DNA from: Psychrobacter sp. APC 3426
GTDB taxonomy: Bacteria > Pseudomonadota > Gammaproteobacteria > Pseudomonadales > Moraxellaceae
NCBI RefSeq assembly: GCF_030408035.1
Contig: NZ_JASDCF010000033.1
Coordinates: 1 to 32,261 of the forward strand
Length of the DNA: 32,261 nt
Direction: 5' to 3'
Shown: in pieces, positions 16,132-24,108 of the stretch
Layout of the letters: each line of letters begins with the position of its first letter
Numbering within the stretch: position 1 is the stretch's first letter
Notes under the pieces: generated by a model
Told to the model about the DNA's origin: nothing
What the model saw: the letters and a program-made list of their open reading frames with translations, nothing else
Database searches by the model: none
Translations under genes and position numbers: made by a program

Positions 16132-18478
16132 TATCGGTACTGGGCTGACGGCGGCGACGCTTCGATGGTACAGGGCCTTTATTGTCAGTCACATTACTAG
16201 ATCCAACTTTGCTATTAGCAGCTTGGCTGGCTTTAGCAGACTTTGCTTCTGTCGTTTTAGCTGATTTTCTCGCTTTCGAAGGCGTAGTCGCTTTATTAGT
16301 TTCTGTCTTGTTTTCTGACTTGTTTTTTGGCGTAACTTCTACATGCTCTACCGTCTTCTCAGCTTTAGTATTAGCCTTACCATTAGACTGAGTTGCTGGC
16401 TTAGGCGCTTTTTTTGCGTACTTCGCAGCAGCTTGGTCGTTATTGTCAGCTGGCTGCTTTTCTACATTGCTTGCACTGCCTGCACGATTAACAGTATTAG
16501 CACTGTCTACAGTAGGCTGACGGCGACGACGCTTATGCGGTATCGGCTCGTTATTCATGCTGACTAGCGCCGGTGACCTTGCCACCGAACGGGTAGGATA
16601 TGTGTTAGCAGAAGATGGCTTAACATCTGACTGCTTTGCCTCTAACTGCTTAGTATTAGGATGTTTAGCACCACCTGAACGATCGTCACTTGAACGTTCA
16701 ACTTTATCATCAGATTTCGTATCCTGATTGCGTTGCTCTTTCTCAGCCGTTAATCTTTTAGTAGCTGATTTTTGCTGTACAGGCTCTTGGCTACGCTCAG
16801 ACTTATCAGCACCTGATAGCTGCTTTTGTAATGGTGGCACGACTTTTTCGTGCTCGATTACAAACAATGGCGCAGGCTTAGCATTATGGCTATGGCCTTT
16901 GTTCGACGCTTGGTTACTACTACTGGCAAGAGACAACTGCTGTAGCTGAGCAAGCTCATTACTGTCTTGCTTTACCTGTTGCGTGGTGTAACCCTTGTTT
17001 TTATTGCTATCAGATTGCTTAGCAGCTGTTGACTGGCTTGCAGCGCGGCGACGGCGTGATGGAATGTTTGATGAATCATTCACCACTGCTTGCTCAGTGC
17101 TATGCTTTTCAGTACTGCCATTGGCTTTGCTATGCTGAGTGTTTTTTTGATTAGACATCGATTCATCCGCTGTATATGCCGCTGTATATGACTCAGGCTT
17201 TTGACGATTGCGTCCGCGCGCGCGTTGCACTTTTTTATAAGCACCGCGACGAATATTTTCGTCAAATTCATAAATAGCTTTCTCTTGATCTTGCTCAGAC
17301 AACGTCTGATAAGTCTGCCACCAGTCGCCCATACCATTGGTCGACTCTGATAGCGGATGCTCAGCATCACCGCACTGCTCACGTAATAATAAGAAATCAA
17401 AGCCTGCACGAAAGCGCGGGTGCTCAGAAAGCTGAACGATTTGCTTGCTACGTGGGGCGGCAAGTTTTGGCTGCAATATCCAAATATCACGGATGAATTG
17501 CTCTGCGAATTTAGGGATAGCCGTCTTGATACGCTGACGGTCGATGACTTTGCTAGCCGCATGCATTTGCGCTTCAGCAAAAGGCATATTGCGCTTTTTG
17601 GCCTTCTCTAACTGATGCAGATAATTTTCCCATAACAGGGCTGCATAGAAAAACGCCGGATTGATACTTTTACCTGCGGCAATACGTTTATCGGTATTAA
17701 TAGCCACTTGTTTCACTAAAGCACTGGCTTCAGAAGGTGGATAAATGATTAAACTATCAATCGCACCTGACTCAAACAATAATGGTAACAATGGCACTAG
17801 ATAGCCGCCAGTAAACATCTTTTGTGTTTCATCATAGAGACGATGCGGTGATATTTGCTCAAGCAATGCCCAATTATCATCATGAAACTGCTGAGACAAC
17901 TCTTCGTCAAAATCAAATCCCAATTTGGCTTTGAAACGTAACGCGCGCAGTAATCTTACCGGATCTTCTTCGATACGAACGGGTGCATGGCCTAATAGGC
18001 GAATGACTTTATTATCAATATCTTCAAGCGCACCGCAAAAATCATGAACCACGCCTTTAAGTGGCTGATAATAAAGTGCATTGATAGAGAAATCCCGACG
18101 TGAAAAGTCTTGTTTAATATCGCCCCAAACATTATCACGCAAGATCATACCGTCTTGATTGGTATTAGCATCACTAGTTGGCGGGCCACGAAAAGTAGCG
18201 ACTTCAATTAGCTCTCGTCCTGAATACACATGTGCCAATTGAAAGCGGCGACCGATAATGCGGCAGCGCTTGCCAAAGACGTCTTTGATTTCATGCGGCT
18301 TGGCATCAGTCACAGCGTCAAAGTCTTTTGGGCGCAGACCCAATAAGGTATCGCGCACACCACCACCAACGATATAGGCATCAAACCCAGCTCGGGTTAA
18401 TGTGGCAATCACTTCAGTAATGGAATTGGGTAATTCAGATTTATTCAGTTCTAACTGCTTGGCGGCACGCTCGGCCAT
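16115..18478 (-). CDS. pcnB: Poly(A) polymerase I PcnB with a long basic C-terminal extension
   Basis: The catalytic half carries the class II nucleotidyltransferase motif VGGGVRDTLLGLRPKDFDAVTDA (metal-binding D52 and D54), IIGRRFQLAHV, ATFRGPP, RRDFSINALYY and EEDPVRLLRALRFKAKLGF. PcnB adds 3' poly(A) tails to RNA and promotes decay. The enzyme domain ends near residue 430. A further 350 residues are Ser/Lys/Asn/Gln-rich, clearly disordered, and contain three short basic clusters: SRRRRAAS near residue 473, HKRRRRQP near 654 and SKRRRRQP near 777. The total of 787 residues is far above the usual 450-500. A GAGGAG ribosome-binding site precedes the ATG, and folK overlaps its end. Confidence 0.92.
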   Translation of the reverse strand: MAERAAKQLELNKSELPNSITEVIATLTRAGFDAYIVGGGVRDTLLGLRPKDFDAVTDAKPHEIKDVFGKRCRIIGRRFQLAHVYSGRELIEVATFRGPPTSDANTNQDGMILRDNVWGDIKQDFSRRDFSINALYYQPLKGVVHDFCGALEDIDNKVIRLLGHAPVRIEEDPVRLLRALRFKAKLGFDFDEELSQQFHDDNWALLEQISPHRLYDETQKMFTGGYLVPLLPLLFESGAIDSLIIYPPSEASALVKQVAINTDKRIAAGKSINPAFFYAALLWENYLHQLEKAKKRNMPFAEAQMHAASKVIDRQRIKTAIPKFAEQFIRDIWILQPKLAAPRSKQIVQLSEHPRFRAGFDFLLLREQCGDAEHPLSESTNGMGDWWQTYQTLSEQDQEKAIYEFDENIRRGAYKKVQRARGRNRQKPESYTAAYTADESMSNQKNTQHSKANGSTEKHSTEQAVVNDSSNIPSRRRRAASQSTAAKQSDSNKNKGYTTQQVKQDSNELAQLQQLSLASSSNQASNKGHSHNAKPAPLFVIEHEKVVPPLQKQLSGADKSERSQEPVQQKSATKRLTAEKEQRNQDTKSDDKVERSSDDRSGGAKHPNTKQLEAKQSDVKPSSANTYPTRSVARSPALVSMNNEPIPHKRRRRQPTVDSANTVNRAGSASNVEKQPADNNDQAAAKYAKKAPKPATQSNGKANTKAEKTVEHVEVTPKNKSENKTETNKATTPSKARKSAKTTEAKSAKASQAANSKVGSSNVTDNKGPVPSKRRRRQPSTDNAKYG

Positions 18479-18644
18479 GCATCTACTCCTCGCCGGTATT
18501 CTTTAACCACCCCTGACCAACACAGCGTTTATCAGGCGGATGTATTGACTAGTTTAACAAATTTTGCACGCAGTAGGTGCGTTATGACATTTAGTTACGT
18601 GCAATTTTGTCAATATTGGGGTTAATCAAAGCAAAATAATGCCC

Positions 18645-19019
18645 TTAATGTTGCACACTTAAACGACTTCGATTTTTCTCAACGGTTTTTGCACCGATAC
18701 CTTTGACCTTTGCTAACTCATCAACGGTTTTAAAATCGCCAAACATGTCACGATATAAAATAATCGCTTGGGCTTTGCTACTACCGATACCGTTTAGTGA
18801 AACCAGCTCACCTTCGCTAGCACGATTGATATTGACGATGGCTTGTTCGCGCGCTTGGGTTTTAGCATTCTCTTGTGCCAAGAGATACTTATAAGCACTT
18901 TGTGGATTATCAAAACAAGGCGCCGCATTCCCACTATTTGGCATCATAATAAACAAAGCGAAGCCGAACGCAGCGTTCGTTATTAAATTGATGAACGAGG
19001 CTTTATAATGAGCGCTCAT
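18645..19019 (-). CDS. comEA: ComEA-like helix-hairpin-helix protein
   Basis: The 124-residue protein has an N-terminal hydrophobic segment (FINLITNAAFGFALFIMM, ending GNAA) that acts as a signal peptide or anchor. Two helix-hairpin-helix motifs follow: VNINRASEGELVSLNGIGSSKAQAIILYR and VDELAKVKGIGAKTVEKNRSRLSV. ComEA proteins bind incoming double-stranded DNA in the periplasm during natural transformation; small HhH proteins of this type are commonly annotated so. Its ATG overlaps the mazG stop by four bases (ATGA), so it is translationally coupled to mazG. Confidence 0.82.
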   Translation of the reverse strand: MSAHYKASFINLITNAAFGFALFIMMPNSGNAAPCFDNPQSAYKYLLAQENAKTQAREQAIVNINRASEGELVSLNGIGSSKAQAIILYRDMFGDFKTVDELAKVKGIGAKTVEKNRSRLSVQH

Positions 19020-19897
19020 GACGAGCGTTCATATTGTTTCGCCGCTTCCCATAGTGCATCCATCTCTGTTATATCGCTATCTTCGATGCGCTTGCCAGCA
19101 GCAACCAGTTGCTCTTCAATATAACCAAAACGTGACTTAAACTTATGCACGCAAGTAAGGGTCGCTGCCTCAGCATCGAGATTTAATTTGCGCGCGACGT
19201 TGACCAGCGCAAACATACAATCGCCTAGTTCTTTTTCAATCTCTCTAATATTGGCTTTGCTTATGTCATATTTAGCAGCAGTGTTGGACTTCTCTGTCAG
19301 CTCAATCTTTAATTCACTAATTTCTTCCTCGAGTTTTTCAAACGCTCCTGTTACGCCTTCCCAATCAAAACCTAGTTTTGATGCCTGCTTTTGTACATCC
19401 TGAGCTTGCATCAAAGCACTGCCCGCTTTGGTTTTATCTAAACGCCGCTTGGGTTTACCACGTGCCTCGCGCGCTTGCTGCTCCTGCGCTTTGATTTCAT
19501 CCCAGCGCTCCTTAACCGCCACTTCATCTTTCAGGGTTTCAGCCTCAAATACGTGCGGATGACGGCGAATCAGCTTCTCTTGCAAAGTGGTAATGACATC
19601 GCTCATATCGAAACGACCTTGCTCAGCGTACATCTGGCAATGAAAGACAACTTGCAACAGCACATCACCAAGTTCACCTTTGATATCTTCGTCATCATCG
19701 CTTTGTACCGCTTCACCCAGCTCATAGGCTTCTTCAATTGCATATGGAATGAGGCTATGATTGCTTTGTTTTTTATCCCACGGACAGTCAGTACGCAATC
19801 TTGCCATCAGTGCCAACAGGTCATCAAGTTGCCCACTCGCTTCTGGAGTGCCTTGCACAGGTTCGGGTGCTAATATTTTATTTTCTACAGTACTCAT
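19016..19897 (-). CDS. mazG: Nucleoside triphosphate pyrophosphohydrolase MazG
   Basis: Cytoplasmic all-alpha NTP pyrophosphatase of 293 residues with two MazG repeats. The first holds the metal-binding EEAYELGEA ... GELGDVLLQVVFH set and CPWDKKQSNHSL; the second contains REIEKELGDCMFALVNVARKL. A basic linker (ARGKPKRRLDKTKAGS) joins them. It hydrolyses (d)NTPs to monophosphates and, in E. coli, affects ppGpp levels during starvation. An AAGAG ribosome-binding site precedes the ATG, and it is the first gene of a unit with comEA. Confidence 0.94.
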   Translation of the reverse strand: MSTVENKILAPEPVQGTPEASGQLDDLLALMARLRTDCPWDKKQSNHSLIPYAIEEAYELGEAVQSDDDEDIKGELGDVLLQVVFHCQMYAEQGRFDMSDVITTLQEKLIRRHPHVFEAETLKDEVAVKERWDEIKAQEQQAREARGKPKRRLDKTKAGSALMQAQDVQKQASKLGFDWEGVTGAFEKLEEEISELKIELTEKSNTAAKYDISKANIREIEKELGDCMFALVNVARKLNLDAEAATLTCVHKFKSRFGYIEEQLVAAGKRIEDSDITEMDALWEAAKQYERSS

Positions 19898-20020
19898 AAA
19901 AGTTGCTCTTATACTTTTAATTGTTATTGAATAGAATCACATTAACTTAATAACGATTTTGTCATTAGTGTAGCATTGAAAGCTTAATAGCCTATAATTG
20001 TGTTATCTACTTCGTTATTT

Positions 20021-20822
20021 GGTGGTGTTCTAAAAAGTATGCTGGCATCAGACGTAGCCATAATTGACATAAAAGAACACCAGATCGAATACTTTAAAGT
20101 GATTATCAAGCTTTTTTGAGAAGCAATAAGTCTTTCTAACCGCCCGACGCAATCGGTGTCTAAGACGGCAGTTATTGCCTTCAATGCCTACCGTATGCTG
20201 TTTGCCAATTCGTTTGTTATCACTTTTAAAGGCGGTTATAAAACTGTCCCAGTTGTCCATACTGATAGAGCCATAGCTGACTGTGAGCTGCTTTAAACGT
20301 GCTCTTAACTTCTTAGCCGTTTTTAGGTCACGTTTGCCCCAGACATAAGCGACAATCTCATTAGTAGCCCGGTCATAAGCGTAGATGAGCCAGACTTTAC
20401 GCTTCTTGCGATACACGTAAGTCCAGAACTCATCAACCTCTAAGCGTTCATAATATCGCTTCTTAGGCGCGACCTTATAAACAGATGAGCCTATGGTGCC
20501 AAGTACTTTACCAATGCTAACCTTGGCTATAACAGCTATGTCTCTAACACCGCAGCCTCTAACAGTCATCAGTCGTATGAGATCTTCTATTCTAGAGTGA
20601 CAGCCGTTATAGGTTACCGCATGATCGCCAATAAATTGGCGTTTACAGTCCTTACATTGGTAGTTCTGCTTACCATAGCTTTTTATACCATTTTTCTTTA
20701 GACTAAGACTGTGACAGTCGGGGCAATTGATCTGTATTTGTGTCTTCATAACCTCAAATATATCATCTTGCTTCGGCTGTCACCCTTCCTTTATTACCCC
20801 AGCATACTTTTGATACACCACC
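20021..20822 (-). mobile_element. Complete IS1-family insertion sequence with 8-bp target duplication
   Basis: The 802-bp element is bounded by imperfect inverted repeats at 20021-20045 (starting GGTGGTGTTCT) and 20799-20822 (ending GATACACCACC). The target duplication CGTTATTT lies directly on both sides (20013-20020 and 20823-20830), so the insertion is recent and intact. It carries one full-length transposase gene. Confidence 0.95.
20048..20749 (-). CDS. IS1-family transposase, single reading frame
   Basis: The 233-residue transposase begins with a zinc-finger-like region (CPDCHS ... YQCKDCKRQF), continues with a helix-turn-helix segment (GVRDIAVIAKVSIGKVL), and has the DDE-type core with VDEFWTYV and SMDNWDSF followed by IEGNNCRLRHRLRRAVRKT, characteristic of IS1 transposases. 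Unlike E. coli IS1, which needs a frameshift between insA and insB, the product here is one uninterrupted frame, as in many non-enteric IS1 members. It fills almost the whole element and looks functional. Confidence 0.94.
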   Translation of the reverse strand: MKTQIQINCPDCHSLSLKKNGIKSYGKQNYQCKDCKRQFIGDHAVTYNGCHSRIEDLIRLMTVRGCGVRDIAVIAKVSIGKVLGTIGSSVYKVAPKKRYYERLEVDEFWTYVYRKKRKVWLIYAYDRATNEIVAYVWGKRDLKTAKKLRARLKQLTVSYGSISMDNWDSFITAFKSDNKRIGKQHTVGIEGNNCRLRHRLRRAVRKTYCFSKKLDNHFKVFDLVFFYVNYGYV

Positions 20823-20863
20823 CGTTATTTTACCACTGCTTTAGCGCAAGGAATCTTGTCATT

Positions 20864-22345
20864 ATGTCTACTTCTGCGACCACTAGCTACCAGCCAGCGC
20901 CTGAATTTCATCCTATTAAGATTAACTCTTTTAAAGCCTATGATATTCGCGGTGAACTTGGGGTCAATCTTGATGAAGATATTGCTTACCGTATCGGGCG
21001 TGCCTTTGCGCAGATTTTATATCAGCGTTATAGCGCCGCTAATAGCTCAACTGAACTAAAAAACTTAAAACCTGCCATCGTTATCGGTAGTGATATTCGC
21101 CATTCAAGCGAGCAGTTAAAACAAGCGACCCTTAAAGGTATTATTGACGCGGGTGTTGATGTCATTGACTTGGGCATGAGCGGTACCGAAGAGGTGTATT
21201 TTGCCACCAGTTACTATCAAACGTTAGGCGGTATCGAAGTCACTGCCAGTCATAATCCTATTAATTATAATGGCTTAAAACTGGTAAAAGAGCATTCAAA
21301 ACCCATTAGCGCCGATGATGGGTTAGTAGAGATTCAAGCATTGGCAGAATCAGGACAGTTTGCTACTGCTGACAAAGCTGGAAAATTGCAGTTATTAGAC
21401 GATAAAAGCGCTTATGTTAATCACGTCATCAGCTTTATAGATACTGATAGATTAAAACCGCTTGAACTGGTTATTAACTCAGGTAACGGCAGTGCAGGCC
21501 TCGTGGTTGATTTATTAATTGACAAGCTGGCACAAGCGGACGCACCCATTGAAGTGATTAAACTGCATCATACGCCAGACGGCAACTTCCCCAATGGCAT
21601 TCCCAACCCTATGATTGAAGCCAATAGAGTGGCTACCCAGCAAGCAGTACTGGCAAACAAAGCCGATTTGGGCATTGCCTTTGACGGAGATTTTGACCGC
21701 TGCTTTTTATTCGATGAAAGCGGCGAATTTATTGATGGCAGCTATGTGGTAGGGATGCTGGCGCAGGCGTTTTTAAATAAATATCCAAATGAATCCATCG
21801 TCTATGATCCACGAGTAATTTACAATACCGAAGCAGTCATCGAAGAACATAATGGCAAGGCAGTCATCAGTAAGTCTGGACACTCATTTATCAAGCAAGT
21901 CATGCGCGAGTCAGGCGCAGTCTATGGCGGCGAGATGTCCGCTCATCACTACTTCCGTGACTTCTTCTATTGTGACAGCGGGATGATTCCATGGCTATTA
22001 ACTATTGAGCTATTATCCATGACTGGTAAGACGCTCTCTGAGTTGGTCACTGGCTATATCAAAGCTTATCCCAGCTCAGGTGAGCTAAACTTTCGTCTCA
22101 CCACAAATGATGCACCAATTATCATTAGCGCTATCGAGGATAAGTTTAGCGCTGAGAGCCCAAGCAAATCGATGCTTGATGGCTTAAGTCTCGACTTTGG
22201 GGAGTGGCGTTTTAACTTGCGTGCATCGAATACCGAGCCGCTGATCAGGCTGAATATCGAAACTCGTGGTGATGAGAAGTTATTAGCCGATAAGATACGA
22301 GAAATAAAGGAGTGGCTTGGAGCACAAGGTGCTGTTTTGGCTTAA
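20864..22345 (+). CDS. manB: Phosphomannomutase/phosphoglucomutase (ManB/CpsG type)
   Basis: Alpha-D-phosphohexomutase of 493 residues. FKAYDIRGELG, IGSDIRHSSEQLK, LGMSGTEEVYFAT, the phosphoserine loop TASHNP (Ser129), the metal loop DGDFDR (D274, D276, D278) and the C-terminal RASNTEPLIRLNIE are all present; the sequence is closest to ManB/CpsG. It interconverts hexose 6- and 1-phosphates to feed GDP-mannose or UDP-glucose and surface polysaccharide. The frame extends upstream into the IS1 end, but the ATG at 20864 with AAGGA upstream is the natural start. The insertion lies only 41 bases before this ATG, so the native promoter is probably separated from the gene. Confidence 0.93.
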   Translation: MSTSATTSYQPAPEFHPIKINSFKAYDIRGELGVNLDEDIAYRIGRAFAQILYQRYSAANSSTELKNLKPAIVIGSDIRHSSEQLKQATLKGIIDAGVDVIDLGMSGTEEVYFATSYYQTLGGIEVTASHNPINYNGLKLVKEHSKPISADDGLVEIQALAESGQFATADKAGKLQLLDDKSAYVNHVISFIDTDRLKPLELVINSGNGSAGLVVDLLIDKLAQADAPIEVIKLHHTPDGNFPNGIPNPMIEANRVATQQAVLANKADLGIAFDGDFDRCFLFDESGEFIDGSYVVGMLAQAFLNKYPNESIVYDPRVIYNTEAVIEEHNGKAVISKSGHSFIKQVMRESGAVYGGEMSAHHYFRDFFYCDSGMIPWLLTIELLSMTGKTLSELVTGYIKAYPSSGELNFRLTTNDAPIIISAIEDKFSAESPSKSMLDGLSLDFGEWRFNLRASNTEPLIRLNIETRGDEKLLADKIREIKEWLGAQGAVLA

Positions 22346-22378
22346 GAGTTTTTTGCAGAAAAATGTGAATTTAAAAAC

Positions 22379-22417
22379 AAGCGCCTGTTAACATAGATAT
22401 TAACAGGCGCTTTTTGT
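22379..22417. terminator. Bidirectional terminator between manB and the ugd-like gene
   Basis: A 13-bp perfect stem (AAGCGCCTGTTAA at 22379-22391 with its complement at 22400-22412) has T-rich tracts on both sides, serving the convergent genes. Confidence 0.9.
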
Positions 22418-22446
22418 TGTTTAATAAAACTGTTTAATAAAGCAGG

Positions 22447-23826
22447 TTATTTAGCACGACCAATACCCATATAGCCACCTACCAAACGCTCGATTTGCGT
22501 GCGGGTTAATGCGTTTTGCGCATCAAAAATAGGTTGCGCCGTCTGATTAATTTGGTTCACATCTAAGTCACTATCTAAAGGCCAGCTCATGATAAACAAC
22601 GCTTGTGTATCAACCAATGGCGCATAAGGATCGTCAACCAATTCTAATAAAGGCTGCTGACCATATAGTGCTTGTAGTTCAGTCTGTGCTTTGTCACTAT
22701 AGACCAGCGTCTGAATATTATAAGACCACAGTAGCGCTAATAATGGATGGATAGCAGATCCTACAGTACGCCCTGACCCTGATTTATAACTACCACCCCA
22801 AATCATCACGGTCTTGTTATCGATAAAGCCATCAAAATATTGCCAAAATTTGCGGAATATCAGCTCCTTTTGATCTTCATTAATATGTATAACTGACTGT
22901 AGCAATGGCATATCCACGCGGCTCGCCTGCCCCGACTGCTGCAATTGCAAAAGCTCAGTAGGCAGGGTATTACCACCAAAACCCCATCCCGCTTGTAGGT
23001 AACTACTGCCAACGCGATCATCCAAACCCATGATATGACTGACTTGCTGAATATCAATATCATGACTATCGGCAAGACGCGACATCTCATTCATAAAGCT
23101 AACCCGCGTCGCCAGCATACTCATAATACTGCTACGGGCAAACTCTATCGTAGCGATATCCGCATAATGACGAGCACGAGCTTGTTGCATCAAAGGTTGC
23201 AGCGTACTTAGATGCTGACTGCTGCTATCCGCTGTCTTTTCACCAAGTAGCCACAAGGAAGGATTCAACATCGAGCTATAAGCATCACCGTCTTGTAAGA
23301 ATACAAACGGTATGTAGTATACCCACGCACGTTGCAAGCGTTGGGCGAGTGCTGAGATATGCCCTAATTGCTCAATGCCACTTATAATCACAGGCAACGT
23401 CTGCTGATGACTATGATTGAAAGCGGTAATCCAGCTCTCCTCCAACCATACTGACTTTATACTGTCCAAAAATAACCAATAAAGCGCCACTTCTGAGCTT
23501 TGTTCGCGGTCGCTATCATCATTATGATGAGATGCTTCACCTGTTATTTCATAGATTTGCAACAGCTTATCGGCGCTACTTGGCAACGCTTGACTGATAA
23601 TCTGCTCTTGCTGATCATACATCTGCCATAACGCCTGCAAATGGCGCTCAAAGCTATATTGCTGCAACTGCTGCTCTAGCATCTCTAAGTCTGCATATAA
23701 ATGTACAGTCTGACCTAAGCTTGCTAGCACCACGGCACTGGTAATGGCTTCGATACCATGACCAATGATGACACAGACTTTTGCTTTATTATTAATATTA
23801 TCGGCATGGCTTAGATTAACAGGCAT
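22447..23826 (-). CDS. Degenerate UDP-glucose 6-dehydrogenase paralogue, probably catalytically inactive
   Basis: The 459-residue protein follows the Ugd fold order: an N-terminal Rossmann segment (VCVIIGHGIEAITSAVVLASLGQTVHLY), a central helical dimerisation region (MLATRVSFMNEMSRLADSHDIDIQQVSHIMGLDDRVG), and a C-terminal Rossmann domain (KTVMIWGGSYKSGSGRT). The catalytic loop, normally GGSCFPKD, reads GGNTLPTE here, so the essential Cys is Thr287 and K/D are T290/E291. In the substrate helix the catalytic Lys is Arg231 and the Asn four residues later is Met235. All key residues are changed, yet the frame is intact. It sits where ugd stands in Acinetobacter K loci. A strong AAAGGA ribosome-binding site is present. 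The function is unknown; it could be regulatory or binding-only. Confidence 0.82.
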   Translation of the reverse strand: MPVNLSHADNINNKAKVCVIIGHGIEAITSAVVLASLGQTVHLYADLEMLEQQLQQYSFERHLQALWQMYDQQEQIISQALPSSADKLLQIYEITGEASHHNDDSDREQSSEVALYWLFLDSIKSVWLEESWITAFNHSHQQTLPVIISGIEQLGHISALAQRLQRAWVYYIPFVFLQDGDAYSSMLNPSLWLLGEKTADSSSQHLSTLQPLMQQARARHYADIATIEFARSSIMSMLATRVSFMNEMSRLADSHDIDIQQVSHIMGLDDRVGSSYLQAGWGFGGNTLPTELLQLQQSGQASRVDMPLLQSVIHINEDQKELIFRKFWQYFDGFIDNKTVMIWGGSYKSGSGRTVGSAIHPLLALLWSYNIQTLVYSDKAQTELQALYGQQPLLELVDDPYAPLVDTQALFIMSWPLDSDLDVNQINQTAQPIFDAQNALTRTQIERLVGGYMGIGRAK

Positions 23827-23898
23827 CTTATATCCTTTTTTGATGGCAAAACATTTAGATTATAATTACAAAAACTACCTGACTCTAAACATGTTGGC

Positions 23899-24037
23899 GT
23901 AGGCTGTGGCTTTAGCGAAGCAATGCGCTATATTTTCCAAAGTATCTTACAGAAATTTTATTTAAAGAATTTCTCTTGCGAAACTAAAATTGCAGTGCAA
24001 TTTTTTAACGTTTCTCAGGGCTAAAGCCACAGCCTAC
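23899..24037. repeat. 139-bp MITE-like element with 18-bp perfect terminal inverted repeats
   Basis: GTAGGCTGTGGCTTTAGC at 23899-23916 and its exact reverse complement at 24020-24037 bound a non-coding, AT-rich interior that holds a further small palindrome (AAAATTGCAGTGCAATTTT, about 23987-24005). It lies between pgi and the ugd-like gene. No target duplication was seen. Confidence 0.8.
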
Positions 24038-24108
24038 AAGAAAGTCTACTAAATTGAAATTTGGGCAAAGTTATAAACTTTAAGATGATAGCTTTAAAAT
24101 GACAACTG

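Noticed and set aside
20711..20863. Upstream extension of the manB frame from a GTG start
   Set aside because: It reads through the IS1 end; the ATG at 20864 has a ribosome-binding site and fits the family N-terminus.
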